DNA of 64,000 nucleotides from Rosa chinensis. Taxonomy: Eukaryota > Streptophyta > Magnoliopsida > Rosales > Rosaceae. Below, piece after piece: positions 23,982 through 34,360 of this stretch. The translations under genes were made by a program, and so were the position numbers. The notes beneath the pieces are model-generated. The model was not told the DNA's origin and did no database searches. It saw only the letters and a list, made by a program, of their open reading frames with translations. The stretch spans positions 24,975,501 to 25,039,500 of the forward strand of contig NC_037090.1 of assembly GCF_002994745.2 (NCBI RefSeq). Direction: 5' to 3'. The first letter of the stretch is position 1; every line of letters begins with the position of its first letter.

Positions 23982-24338
23982 ATGAGGTTCATGAATCCTG
24001 CATGTCTTTTCAACAAGCTAGGAAGAAGCCACACCAAGAAGTCATACGAACGGTTGGTACATGCAGATGACCAGGTCCAGAGGTCCAAGAAGAAGCACGG
24101 TTCAGCTCCAAAAGGTTCTATAGATTTGTTCGTGGGGAAAGAGGAGAAGAAATACCCAGTTCCCCTCAAGTACTTTACACACCCAAAGCTCCAAGAACTT
24201 CTCAAAGAGTACCAAGAACCCGTGTTTGATCCAAGATTTGATGAGCCGATTGTGCTTGAATGTTCTACGGAGACCTTTGAGCAGTTGCTCCATTATATCG
24301 TCAAGGCTCAGAAGTCAGCAGTATTCATTAGAATTTAA
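23982..24338 (+). CDS. SAUR-like auxin-responsive protein, copy 2, extended tail
   Basis: A 118-residue protein nearly identical to copy 1 through the SAUR core (about 41-105). The start is the ATG at 23982 (MRFMNPACLF), aligned with copies 1 and 3. The difference is at the C terminus. Copies 1 and 3 stop right after HYIVKTQ/RYIVKTR, but here a local change (AAGGCTCAGAAGTCAGCA instead of AAGACTCGATAAGAA) removes that stop and adds eight or nine residues (KSAVFIRI) read from the former 3' UTR. The SAUR core is complete, so it is probably still functional. Same inferred role and regulation as copy 1. Confidence 0.8.
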   Translation: MRFMNPACLFNKLGRSHTKKSYERLVHADDQVQRSKKKHGSAPKGSIDLFVGKEEKKYPVPLKYFTHPKLQELLKEYQEPVFDPRFDEPIVLECSTETFEQLLHYIVKAQKSAVFIRI

Positions 24339-25560
24339 TGTTTTCTTCAGTCTTTCATAGTCTGTATTCAAGAACATAAACTACTATTGTAAATTAGATC
24401 CGAATTTTTTCCGCCATGGTTCTGTAAACAAGTCAATTGAATTAATTATATGAAATTTATTCTTCACTTGATTTTCTTCTTTAATTTCAGTGTGTTATTT
24501 AATGCCATATCAAGTAAAGGAGGAAATTATACACTTCATGTTTTAGTACCTCTCACAGTATTCCCTTTCCATAATTTAGTGGACTTTCCCTAAACGATCT
24601 ATCAACTTCATGCATTTTGGCTTTTACTTTCTTGATATTCCAGATAGCTAATAGGCTTCTAGACATTCACCCTCAGCTGCTCAGCATATATATTCCTTGC
24701 CATAATATAATAAAAGCGAGTTTTAAGCTGGAAGAAACAATTAAATAAATTCACGTGATTGAAACTAACTAGAGGGCTAGAGATGAAGTGGCTGGAAATT
24801 ATTTTTATAAAAACGGATACAAAGAAACTTCACTTTTTTTTTTCCTTTATTTATTTATTTACTTATTATAGAAAATCAACTATTGTACCAAAGTAACTCT
24901 CTTCTGCACAAATAGTATGCAACTCTCTGCATTCTGGGGTTTCGAGGCGGTAGAGGTGGTTTATGGAGGTTGTTTCGTCCCTCCCTAGCGTGGTTTGGTG
25001 TTTCTGTTATATTGGGGGCTGACGATGTTGGGTTTAGCTGGAAGCAACGCAGTGGAGACACGAAGGTCTTGTCGGTGGCTGTAACATTTTGTGTCATTTG
25101 GTTCCCCTAACACTTTTTGGCTTGTGGTACGTGTATCGGGTTGGTGGTGTGCGATTGATTGTTTTTGGCTGGTATGACCATTTATGGTTTCTGTCTAGCA
25201 TTATTTTCTAGGAGTTACTCTACGTACTAATAGTAATCTTGGTTTTATGAATTTGCAGGTTTTGCTTACAATATGAAATTTCATGATCTTTTCAAAAAGA
25301 AATTCATGATTAGATGCGAGGAAGTCACCGAAGAAGATGAATAACAGTAAACCAACTTAGTGTTCACCAATGGTCACGTTTATTGTTTTGTAAATAATAC
25401 TAAACTAACCCATCATTTGAACATAAGGACGTAGGGTTTCCACATCTTGAATGTTCCTGCGGGAGGACCTAGTGCATCCACTAAACCATTTGCCATGATT
25501 ATGTTGTAGATTCCTTAATTTCGTGTCTACATCATAACTTCTTTTCTTATTCTTATAAGG
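24339..25560. other. SAUR unit 2 downstream block
   Basis: Matches the region after copy 1: CACTTGATTTTCTTCTTTAA, GATATTCCAGATAGCTA, GGAGACACGAAGGTCTTG, GACCATTTATGGTTTCTGTC, and a final ACTCTACGTACTAATAGTAA around 25215 that also opens the next unit at 27195. No coding frame is supported. Confidence 0.6.
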
Positions 25561-27067
25561 GAGAATTACACAAATGTCGCTGAATTATACCACATTCGAT
25601 ATTCTGGTCATTGATTTTTTAAAAGTATCACTTTAGTCACTCAAATTTTAACTTTGCAAGTCACTTTAGTTATTGCCGTCAAATTTGTGGTTAAACATTG
25701 TTAAACTTTAGGGTATTTTAATTAGTCCAATAAACCAAACAACAAAATTTTTCATTTACTAATTATTTCTTTATTTATTTCTATTTTAAATCGAGCATGG
25801 TTGGGTCTGTAGCTTGACCAAGATTGTGAGTATCTTGAAAAAGAAGGATATGAGTGTGGTCGAGAGAGATAAAAATATAAAGACCATAATTTTTTGGTGT
25901 GGCTATTGTCACCCTACTAACTACTTTGTTCGGCTTACCATTTTTGATTTATTGAAAGACTAAAATATCCTAATATAAATTTAGAATAAATGACAATATC
26001 TTATTAAAAATTACAATTTTTTTTTATTACACCCTACGGAATATGTACTTAAACTTAGTTATTAATTTCTTCATTTATTGTTAGACCCTAATACTTATAT
26101 TCTTAGCGATCAACATTTTCAATTGTTCTCATGTTGTGCTAACAACTTTTATGCTTCAAAATATATCATACTAACGATAATGGAGTTTGAAAACACCTAC
26201 TTGGAGCCTAAAAATAGGTAATTATTGCGGTTTTGGTTTCATGTTTCAAAAACGCAATTGATGTCTTATTCAATGAATTATTGTAACTAATTAAGCTGAG
26301 AGTCAAATTGGGAGCATTTGGCGAAAGAGTGTTCTAGCATAGAAGAGAATTCACGAACAATTTCATAAGATTCTAACCTGAAATAAAAGAGATTTTGCCT
26401 AGGATGTGGTAGGGCATGGTGGTAACTTTAGGGTCGCGGTCAGCTACCAATATATCATACTAACGATAATGGAGTTTAAAAACCTACTTGGAGCCTAAAA
26501 ATAGGTAATTATTGCGGTTTTGGTTTCATGTTTCAAAAACACAATTGATGTCTTATTCATTGAATTATTGTAGCTAATTAAGTTGAGAGCCAAATTGGGA
26601 GCATTTGGCGAAACAGTGTTCTAGCATAGAAGAGAATTCACGAACAATTTCATAAGATTCTAACTTGAAATAAAAGAGATTTCGCCTAGGATATGGTGGG
26701 GCACGGTGGTAACTTCGGGGTTGCAGTCAACTACGAATTAGACTAATTGACTGAGACTACATGAGAATGATTGATTGAGAGAGATGAGAAGGAAGCCAAA
26801 AAGAATTGAGAGAGACGCGAAGGAAGCCAAACAGAAAAAGAATTTGAATTAAACCCTACATTGAAAAATGGTACTTTGGGTACTGTAAATGTCTGAACAA
26901 AGTAAACTTGAAATTAGAAAAATATATGTAGGGTGAACAAAATAATTAATAGATGGCAATAATTAATAGCCTTGCCCTTATGAAATAGTGGATATTTATG
27001 AGTCTTTAACAGATAAAATTGACTCAATGACTAAAGTAAAAGACAGTATCAAAATTGAGTAACTAAA

Positions 27068-27109
<42 letters not shown>

Positions 27110-27171
27110 AAAAGTGAGTGACCAACGTGTCGAATTATTTAAAATTCAGTGACTATTTATGTAATTCTGTC
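25561..27171. mobile_element. Mutator-like foldback element without transposase
   Basis: The left end (25561-25680: GAGAATTACACAAATGTCGC, TCACTTTAGTCACTCAAATT) and the right end (27040-27171, complement ACAGAATTACATAAATAGTC, ATCACTTTAGTTACTCAATT) form a terminal inverted repeat of about 100 bases or more. Long imperfect TIRs with no transposase are typical of non-autonomous Mutator-like elements. The interior holds a tandem duplication and a (TA)n tract (27071-27107). A clean 9-bp target duplication could not be fixed, so the class is inferred. Confidence 0.65.
26162..26739. repeat. 289-bp tandem duplication inside foldback element
   Basis: The segment starting TATATCATACTAACGATAAT at 26162 is repeated from 26451, about 93-95% identical by eye, ending near 26739. 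Small substitutions (AAGAGTGTTC against AACAGTGTTC) and a short deletion show that it is not brand new. Confidence 0.9.
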
Positions 27172-27340
27172 TTTTTATAAACCTAAAACTGAGATTTTCT
27201 ACAAATTACTCTATTAATGGTAATATTGTTTTGATGAACTTGAAGTTTTGGCAATAAGGAATTCCAGAATTTGATGCAAGTCATGTAACATTGCGTCTCC
27301 TATCTAAGTCTATACTACTGTGTCCGATCCTATTACTCTT

Positions 27341-27442
27341 TTTTTTTAGAAGATAAAATTGCATTAATAACCAAACAGATTACATAGCAATAAATCCATA
27401 GTTATGGGACCGTCAACATGAGTAACTTCCATGAGCCAAAAA
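27341..27442 (-). mobile_element. 102-bp retro-insertion with 16-bp target duplication
   Basis: Flanked by the exact duplication CGATCCTATTACTCTT at 27325-27340 and 27443-27458. It starts with a T run, so it is a poly-A tail on the minus strand. It is too short to classify further. Confidence 0.85.
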
Positions 27443-28032
27443 CGATCCTATTACTCTTAAGAAACCCAACATGTACTATTTTATTTTTGACAAGTATATC
27501 GAACCAGAGTGGTATGGTAGGAGTGGGACTCTTTTTAAGGAACCTGACACCAAGCCAGCAAAAAAAACTTCACGTCAAGGTCTTCTTAAGGATTGGATTA
27601 GTATTTCATATTTAGGAATAAGTAATCTTGTAAATCAATTGAGTTTCTTGGTAATTTAATCTATTAATAATTTGATCTTCTTTAATTTGTTCATAGAAAA
27701 TCCTTGTTTGGAACATAACCGGAAAATACACTACACTTACAATAGTTTCATTCAAAAATGCTTATTTTTCAAGAAAAATCTCTAGGCCTAGGACAAAACA
27801 AAATATGCGGACCTTTAAGGGAAATTTCCAAGTTGATTTTATCTCGCCAAAAAAAAAAAATCCAAGTTATCTGGCTTATAGTCAAATCTAATGGAATAGG
27901 ACTGCGAAGGTTCCAACTCAGACAAATGAAGGGCACGGATCGATATTAAATATAGAAACTTAGAAATTAGAAACTTAAGCTACACGTACTCCACTGTAAC
28001 CACTATTTGGACTTGGAAACGACGCTATATAA

Positions 28033-28040
28033 TATATAAA
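28033..28040 (+). promoter_or_regulatory. TATA box of SAUR unit 3
   Basis: TATATAAA about 160 bases before the start codon, at the position shared by the other units. Confidence 0.6.
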
Positions 28041-28194
28041 TTATGTAGTCATGATCAACTCTCATTCTCTCACCAGTTCTCGATCATTGGCTTTCATCAC
28101 ATTGTTCTTTGGAAACCCTAGCTCCATCGATCGCCAATCGTTTCTCTTACAAATTCCATAATCAATCTTTCCCAGCTTAAGATTACCAGACACC

Positions 28195-28527
28195 ATGAGG
28201 TTCATGAATCCTACATCTCTTATCAACAAGCTAGGAAGAAGCCACTCCAAGAAGTCATACGCACGGTTAGTACATGCAGATGACCAGGTCGAGAGGTCCA
28301 AGAAGAAGCATGGTTCCGCTCCGAAAGGTTCTATAGATTTGTTTGTGGGCACAGAGGAGAAGAAATACCCAGTTCCCCTCAAGTACTTTACACACCCAAA
28401 GCTCCAAGAACTCCTCAAGGAGTACCAAGAACCCGTGTTCGATCCAAGATTTGATGAGCCGATTGTGCTTGAATGTTCTACGGAGACCTTTGAGCAGTTG
28501 CTCCACTATATCGTCAAGACTCAATAA
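28195..28527 (+). CDS. SAUR-like auxin-responsive protein, copy 3
   Basis: An intronless gene for 110 residues starting MRFMNPTSLINKLGRSHSKK at 28195. The SAUR core is complete: GSAPKGSIDLFVGTEEKKYP, then PLKYFTHPKLQELL and FDEPIVLECSTETFEQLL. It ends HYIVKTQ at the ancestral stop position. It is very close to copies 1 and 2 at DNA level, including the 5' leader (TTTGGAAACCCTAGCTC) and the 3' flank (TAGAATTTAATGTTTTCTTC), so the array is a recent tandem expansion. The SAUR pseudogene lies about 200 bases downstream. Confidence 0.82.
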   Translation: MRFMNPTSLINKLGRSHSKKSYARLVHADDQVERSKKKHGSAPKGSIDLFVGTEEKKYPVPLKYFTHPKLQELLKEYQEPVFDPRFDEPIVLECSTETFEQLLHYIVKTQ

Positions 28528-28737
28528 GGAGTATTAATTAGAATTTAATGTTTTCTTCAGTCTTTAATAGTCTGTACGTATTCAAGAACAACAAGTACTG
28601 TTGTAAATTAGATTCAGAATTTTTTTCCGCCATGGTTCTTTGGCTTTCATCACATTCTTCTTTGGAAACCCTAGCTCTATGGTTTCTCTCTTGTATTCCA
28701 TACATTGATCATCATTCCAAGCTAAAACTACCGGTTC

Positions 28738-29029
28738 ATGAATCTGGCCTGGATGTCTTATCAACTATCAAGAAGGCATATGATCGGTTGGTACATGAAG
28801 CTGACCAGGTCAAGATCTCCAAGAAGAAGCATGGATCAACTCCTAAAGTTTCTATAGATTTGTTTTGTGGCCAGAGAGGATAAGATACTCTGTTTCTCTA
28901 GAGTACTTTTTACACCCAAAGCTCCACGAACCGGTGTTCATTCCAAGATTTGATGAGCCGATGGTGCTTGAATGTTCTATGGATACCTTTGAGCAGTTGC
29001 CGATCCATTATATCGTCAAGACTGGATAA
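28738..29029 (+). pseudogene. SAUR-like pseudogene (frameshift and deletion)
   Basis: This is a fifth SAUR copy, with its own leader (CATCACATTCTTCTTTGGAA around 28648) and 3' flank. The normal start region is altered. After ATAGATTTG the sequence reads TTTTGTGG instead of TTTGTGGG, a frame change that brings a TAA at 28881-28883. A further deletion removes the LQELLKEY-coding part. The remainder (TTTGATGAGCCGATGGTGCT) is still recognisable. It is closer to copy 4 than to the adjacent copy 3, since both have AAAGTTTCTATAGATTTG and GAGTACTTTTTACACCC. It should give no SAUR protein. Confidence 0.85.
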
Positions 29030-31008
29030 GGAGTATTAATTAGAATTTAATGTTTTCTTCAGTCTTTAATAGTCTGTACGGATTCAAGAACATCAAGTAC
29101 TGTTGTAAATTAGATTCAGAAATGTTTTCAGCCATGGTTCTGTAAACAAGGATCAATTGGATTATTTGAAATTTATTCTTCACTTAATTTTCTTCTTTAA
29201 TGTCAGTCAGGTTGTTCTTTACTGCGATCTCAGGCATCGAAAAAAATTATGCACTTCATGTAGTACCTCTCACTTCACAATATCAATTGGAGAAATTTCT
29301 CTATCCTTAATTTAGTGGACTTTACCAAAACGATCTTTTACTTTCTTGATAATTAACCCAGACATCTAGCTAGCCTTCTAAGATAACGACATTACCCCTC
29401 AGCTGTTCAGCAGATATATTCCCTTGCCACACCATCTTCCGAAATCAGTAATATCGAGTTCGAAGCTAATGGAAACAATTAATAAATTAATTCAAGTTTT
29501 GAGATTAGGTGTAGGAGACGGGGTGGAAACACGAAGGTCTTATTTGTGGCATTAACATTTTTCTGGCGTTGTTCGCTCAACACTTTTTTGGGTTGTTGTA
29601 CGTGCATCGGGTTTGTGGCGGGCAACTGATTGAATTTGACTGTTACAACCATTTACGGTTTGGCCCTAGCATTTAGCTTTTACTTTTGGGTGGTAAGGGT
29701 ATGGATTGCATACTAGGGCCATCTACCTTTGCTCACAGTGTTGATTCTTATCTTTACTATTATAAGGAAGGGGCTAAATACTATTTAATATCCTATAGTA
29801 TGGGCCAAACATCGATTCAAACCCTCGACTTTCAATTTCATCAAAAACACCATACAATATCATCTTCTAGTCCAATAGGTCCCTCCGACTCAATTCCATC
29901 AATTTTAGAAGTTAAGTGCTGACATGACATTTCCAACTCATCAAAAGCGGGGCCCACATGGAAGTGAAATTCCCAAACTAACCATGTCCAACCGAATATG
30001 GAAAATCCAAAATAAATTCCAGACTTTGAGGTTGGGGAGTTTGGGAATTTCACTTTTGTATGGGCCCCACTTTTGTTGAGTTGGAAATGTCATGTCAGCA
30101 CTGAACGTCTGAAATGAATAGAATTGAGTCTGAGGGACTTAGTTGGACCAGAATATGATATTGTATGGGTGTTTTTGATGAAATTGAAAGTCGAGGGACT
30201 GAATCGATGTTTTGCCCATACCACAGGGTACTAAACAGTAATTAGCACATAAAGAAGAGTCAAAGTGTGTCAAAGGTTTCAATAAATTTTAAATACCCAA
30301 TTTACTCTTCAGAATAAAAATAGAAGTACGTAATGAAATTATTTAAAAGGATTATTATGGTAAACTAGAAAATACAAAAATAAATATAAACTGAGAAAAT
30401 GAGTGAGAAAAAAGTATTATTTTCTCATTCTTTCTAGAATAACACATGCATCGCAGGGATGTGTAGCTAGTTATGACTTAAACCGAGTCTCTACCATGAT
30501 GAATATAGTTTGGCCCGCCCTTGCACTTTATGTATGGATTACCAAGGTTGTATTGGTTAGCCAAATTCAAGATTCTCGGCCTAGCTAGATTGCTTATCAG
30601 GTTTGACATGGCTTACTTAGCCAAATTTTTAGTTGCATCTATATCTGTCTCTTCATCTTTCAAACTAGTCGACTTATGATTCATTATGCTCTCCTTTTCT
30701 CATTCTCGATCTCTTCTCTCATTGTTTTGTTATGTCATTGAGAAATACAATATTGATTTGTTTGTCACAATAGATTTCTTGGGCATTTGTTTAGTGCTTC
30801 TACATGTGAGGGCTGTTTGTTTCAAGAGCTGGGATTCTTTACGTGTTTACCGAGTTGATGAATCTACTGGGTGGAGTATATAAGTTTTTTTGGCGATTAC
30901 AATAATTGAACGTCCATAAAAGACTCTTTTGGAGATTCTTAAATTTCTATTTATAGTAATTAGTAAACTGTGTCTACTTTATAATTTATTTCGTTATCCC
31001 TTTAGACC
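29030..31008. other. SAUR unit 3 downstream block, broken by MITE
   Basis: The downstream unit block (GGAAACACGAAGGTCTTAT at 29525, ACAACCATTTACGGTTTGG at 29645, GGGTATGGATTGCATACT at 29697) is interrupted by the foldback element at 29773-30246. It seems to resume in part around 30500 (CTTTATGTATGGATTACCAA). The stretch 30620-31008 is AT-rich and unremarkable. Confidence 0.5.
29773..30246. mobile_element. foldback MITE with arms of about 220 bp
   Basis: The left arm (29773 to about 29988) and right arm (about 30025-30246) are reverse complements with roughly 85-90% identity by eye. GCTAAATACTATTTAATATC pairs with the complement of the end, and ATCGATTCAAACCCTCGACT with the complement of AGTCGAGGGACTGAATCGAT. 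GTGCTGACATGACATTTCCA is shared exactly between the arms. There is no coding content. The family is not certain; a target duplication was not resolved. Confidence 0.8.
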
Positions 31009-31027
31009 AACTTAATTAAAGTGAGAT

Positions 31028-31855
31028 CAACCCTGTCCGGTGGCACCCGGATGTCTTCGCTGGCCTCTGGCCTCGCCGACGTGTCGCGATCTGCTGCCGG
31101 AAGGGATATTGATGCTATTTGCCCAGGAGCTTTCATGGGAGAGAGGTTTCTGCTTGTGATTGCGGTATGCTGGTTTTGGTGGAGTCTCTGGGCATTTGTC
31201 TCTGAGTCACAGTGGGTTTTAGTGCTTCGTCGTGGGTTTCCAAGACTGGCTTCAGACGTTTGGCTCGTGGAGGCTATGATTTGGTGCACTGCATCATTTG
31301 TTGGTTTGTAGTGGTGTGTGCGGGTTTGCTTAGGTCAAGGTGGCGTGGTACCATGGCAGCATGGCGGTACGAGTCGCGGAGGCTGAGGCAGCATGGGATG
31401 TGGCGGTATGGGTGGCGGCGAGGTCGAGCGGCGGTGTCATCTCCTGATGTGAGGGCGTGATGACGTTTTGGGCTTGGATCATTCCAGTACTGCTGGGCCA
31501 TGGTTTGGGCCTTTTCTCTCTGAGGCTGCCCTATTGGGCCTTCTATTTAGGTTGGGGTTTTTTTAGCCCTAAGCCCAGCTCTAGGATAGTAATTTTATTA
31601 CTTTCAATAAGTTCCTAATTTTTGGGAAGCTACGCACTTTTGTGCCCCTAACAAATCTTTCGGAGTAGTACCGATGGAAGATTCATGCTATTTCGTTGTA
31701 TTTAATGTCAAATGAGTGACCTAGTTCTATGTACCACTGTGGGTACTAACACATCTTCTTGTCTGTCTATAGATGGCAGCGGAAGGGTATGTAAGGGTCA
31801 TTCTGGTTTTTGATCAATATATTGGCTACTGCCTTCTTTCAAAAAAAAAAAAAAA
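31028..31855 (+). mobile_element. non-LTR retro-insertion (828 bp) with 19-bp duplication
   Basis: AACTTAATTAAAGTGAGAT lies at 31009-31027 and again at 31856-31874. The inserted DNA ends in a run of A (31841-31857), so it is a 3'-polyadenylated retrocopy in + orientation. Its body is GC-rich (TGGCACCCGGATGTCTTCGC) and unlike its surroundings. The 3' part (GGGTATGTAAGGGTCATTCT) resembles the end of the insertion at 62079-63041, so both belong to one LINE or SINE-like family. No reverse transcriptase domain is present; it is probably 5'-truncated or non-autonomous. Confidence 0.88.
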
Positions 31856-31874
31856 AACTTAATTAAAGTGAGAT

Positions 31875-32809
31875 TTTCTTCGAATTACTCTACTAATGGT
31901 ATTCTTGCATGTTTTGATGAATTTGCGGTTTTTCCTTGCAATAAGGAATTACATGATTTGATGGAAGTCACTGAATTAGATTACTAGTCGTGTAACACTG
32001 CATCTCCTATCAAAATCTATACTATTATGGCCAATGCTATTACTCTTAGGAAATCCCATGAATACTATTTTATTTGTGACATGTATTTCCAACCAGATTG
32101 TGATGATGTGACTCTTAAGGACCCGACCCCAAGCCAAAACCAAAAAATTCACGTCAAGGTCACTCTTAAAGGATTTGATAAGTTGCATGTATTAAGTAAT
32201 CCTGTATCAATTGAACTTCTCGGTCAGTAATTAATTTATTAGTAACTTTGTTGAATTTGTTCATAGAAACGTAGAAAACCCTTGTACGTAATAGTAGGGG
32301 AAAATACACTACATATATAATAATATCATTCAAATGTGCTTATTAACTTATGGTTTCCAAGAATATAGAAGAGTTGCCTCAAGGACAAAACTAAATGTGT
32401 GCAAGTATCAGTAATAGTACGTAGATAAGTGATCTCATACAGACCGGAAAAAACTTGAAGACAAAGTTTTAAGTTATTTGGCTTAATAGTCGAATCTACT
32501 TCGGAATAGGACTAAGAAGGCCATGCTCGATCAAATGAAGGGCACTGATAGATCGATATATCAAAATAGATTATAAGCACCTAAAAGAAATTAGAAACTC
32601 AAACTATACACGTACTACACTGTTACGAATCATGCTAGGATTTGGAACCAACACTAAATATATATAATACTACGCAGTCATGATCATCTCTTAATCTCTC
32701 ATGCGCACTCTTTGGCTTTCATCATATTCTTCTTTAGAAACCCTAGATCACTATGGTTTCTCTCTTGAATTCCATACATCATCATTCCAAGCTAAGACTA
32801 CCAGACTAC
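31875..32809. other. SAUR unit 4 upstream region
   Basis: Unit-start block (ATTACTCTACTAATGGTA at 31884), the conserved relic block (32030-32200; one frame reads ITLRKSHEYYFICDMYFQPD) and the promoter, parallel to units 1-3 but more diverged. Confidence 0.6.
32659..32667 (+). promoter_or_regulatory. TATA box of SAUR unit 4
   Basis: TATATATAA about 150 bases before the start codon, at the shared position. Confidence 0.55.
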
Positions 32810-33127
32810 ATGATGTTCATGATATGTCTTATCAAGAAGACATATGATCGGTTGGTGCATGCAGATGACCAGGTCAAGAGCTCCAAGAAGAAGCATGGAT
32901 CAACTCCTAAAGTTTCTATAGATTTGTTTGTGGGCAAAGAGGAGAAGAAATACTCTATTTCTCTCGAGTACTTTTTACACCCAAAGCTCCAAGAACTCCT
33001 CAAGGAGTACCGAGAACTCGTATTCGATCCAAGATGTGATGAGCCGATTGTGCTTGAATATTGTCCTACAGAGACCTTTGATCAATTACTCTATAATATC
33101 GCGATGGATATCGATAAGGAGTATTAA
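32810..33127 (+). CDS. SAUR-like protein, copy 4 (diverged)
   Basis: A 105-residue protein starting MMFMICLIKKTYDRL. The ATG at 32810 aligns with the start of copies 1-3; the in-frame ATG at 32753 lies in the leader. About eight residues of the N-terminal part (around KLGRSHSKK) are missing. The SAUR core is present: GSTPKVSIDLFVGKEEKKYS, ISLEYFLHPKLQELLKEYRE, then CDEPIVLEYCPTETFDQLL with one extra residue. The tail differs (AMDIDKEY) because the usual stop is shifted. It is the most diverged intact copy and is close to the pseudogene at 28738. It may be functional; the role is as for SAURs in general. Confidence 0.75.
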   Translation: MMFMICLIKKTYDRLVHADDQVKSSKKKHGSTPKVSIDLFVGKEEKKYSISLEYFLHPKLQELLKEYRELVFDPRCDEPIVLEYCPTETFDQLLYNIAMDIDKEY

Positions 33128-34019
33128 TTAGAATTTAAACCTTTTCTTCGTTCATATTATTTTCCATATTTCAATAATAGTAAGTACTGTTGTAATTCAA
33201 TTCCAATATTTTTCTTTGCCTGGTTTAATTTGTAAAAAGAGATCAATGGAATTTCTAGAAAATTCATTCTTTAACTCTTTAGGGTCTAAGCATATGGTTA
33301 CCTAGTTGGTTAAATGATATTAATGAGAATAGTACATAATTCACTATTCTTAATTTTAGTTCATCCTTTCATTAATTCGATGTGAAACCTAGAAAGATTT
33401 CAAACTTCATGTTTCTGCATGTGAGTACCCTTTCACGTAATTAATCATAATCATAACTACTTTTATTAATTAAACAATTCTTTTATGCACCAAAAGTGCA
33501 AGTAAACTATCATTTCAGCATATCTCAGCTATTGATATTTAATTCTCTATTTTTTTTTCCCCTTACAAAATCAACTTTCGTACACATTCTAATCTAGAAT
33601 CCTAGAGTGCTCTCTAGCCCTTCTCTTTCCCCAAGTAACCAGCGACGTCTTGCCTGCAATTTTCTTCGTTTAATTTCTACTCCGGGTTTGAAGGGCTGTG
33701 TGGAAACACGAAGGTCTTATAGGTGTCTCTAGTATTTGGTCCGCTCGGAGGTTCTTGGGTTGACACGCTATCGGGTTTTGCTAACTAATGTTTTGGGCTG
33801 CTACAACCATTTGGGGCTTGGCCCCAACATTAGATTGTTAGATCGTACTAGGTTTGGATTTTTTATGACTTTGGATTGTCGTTGTCTTTGCTCTCTATGC
33901 TGGTTCTCCTGATGTAGGCCAAGCCACGACAGCCTGACTCGGCCTTGCACTTTATGTAATGCTTACAAGATTATTGGTAGCTCAGCCAAAATTTTTAAGC
34001 TTCTCGAGAGTACAACTTT
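33128..34019. other. SAUR unit 4 downstream block
   Basis: 3' flank, then the unit's downstream block (GGAAACACGAAGGTCTTATA at 33701, GCTACAACCATTTGGGGCTT at 33798, TTTGCTCTCTATGCTGG at 33886). No gene. Confidence 0.5.
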
Positions 34020-34315
34020 TGATATGAGCCAAAGAAATACAATCAATCTTGATGAGAATACAACTTTAAGTTCTGGACATTTATTCAATTTTGATGATAA
34101 TTTTTATGACTACTTAGCCAATGACTATTGGAATATCAATAACTTCTCTGAATTTTTGGACCGTAATTCTGGTAACTGTATTATAAGTATTCACATTCTC
34201 TCTACCACCTCGCTGCTAATGGAAAGCTTAAATCAGCAACTTGGTTATAATGTGATCCTTCTTCCTCTTTCTTGAGTGTCAACATCATGAATGCAATTTG
34301 GCGGCTTAATATCCA

Positions 34316-34321
34316 CCCCCA

Positions 34322-34360
<39 letters not shown>

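Larger units (their letters stand above)
27172..28194. other. SAUR unit 3 upstream region
   Basis: Opens with the unit-start block (GAGATTTTCTACAAATTACT at 27191). It carries the conserved relic block at 27443-27600, where one frame reads ITLKKPNMYYFIFDKYIEP-like residues, and then the shared promoter. A short retro-insertion splits the relic block just before its conserved start. Confidence 0.6.

Noticed and set aside
27758..27949. 63-codon frame between retro-insertion and SAUR copy 3
   Set aside because: The same place in the other units is promoter DNA with no open frame.
31021..31460. Overlapping open frames on both strands in the GC-rich retro-insertion
   Set aside because: Composition alone explains them; no domain, and the surrounding 19-bp duplication and poly-A show a non-coding retrocopy.
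34024..34275. 83-codon frame before the LINE zf-RVT region as a separate gene
   Set aside because: A neighbouring frame reads LINE-like YHLAANGKLKSATWL and CDPSSSFLSVNIMNAIWRLN, so this is decayed LINE DNA.
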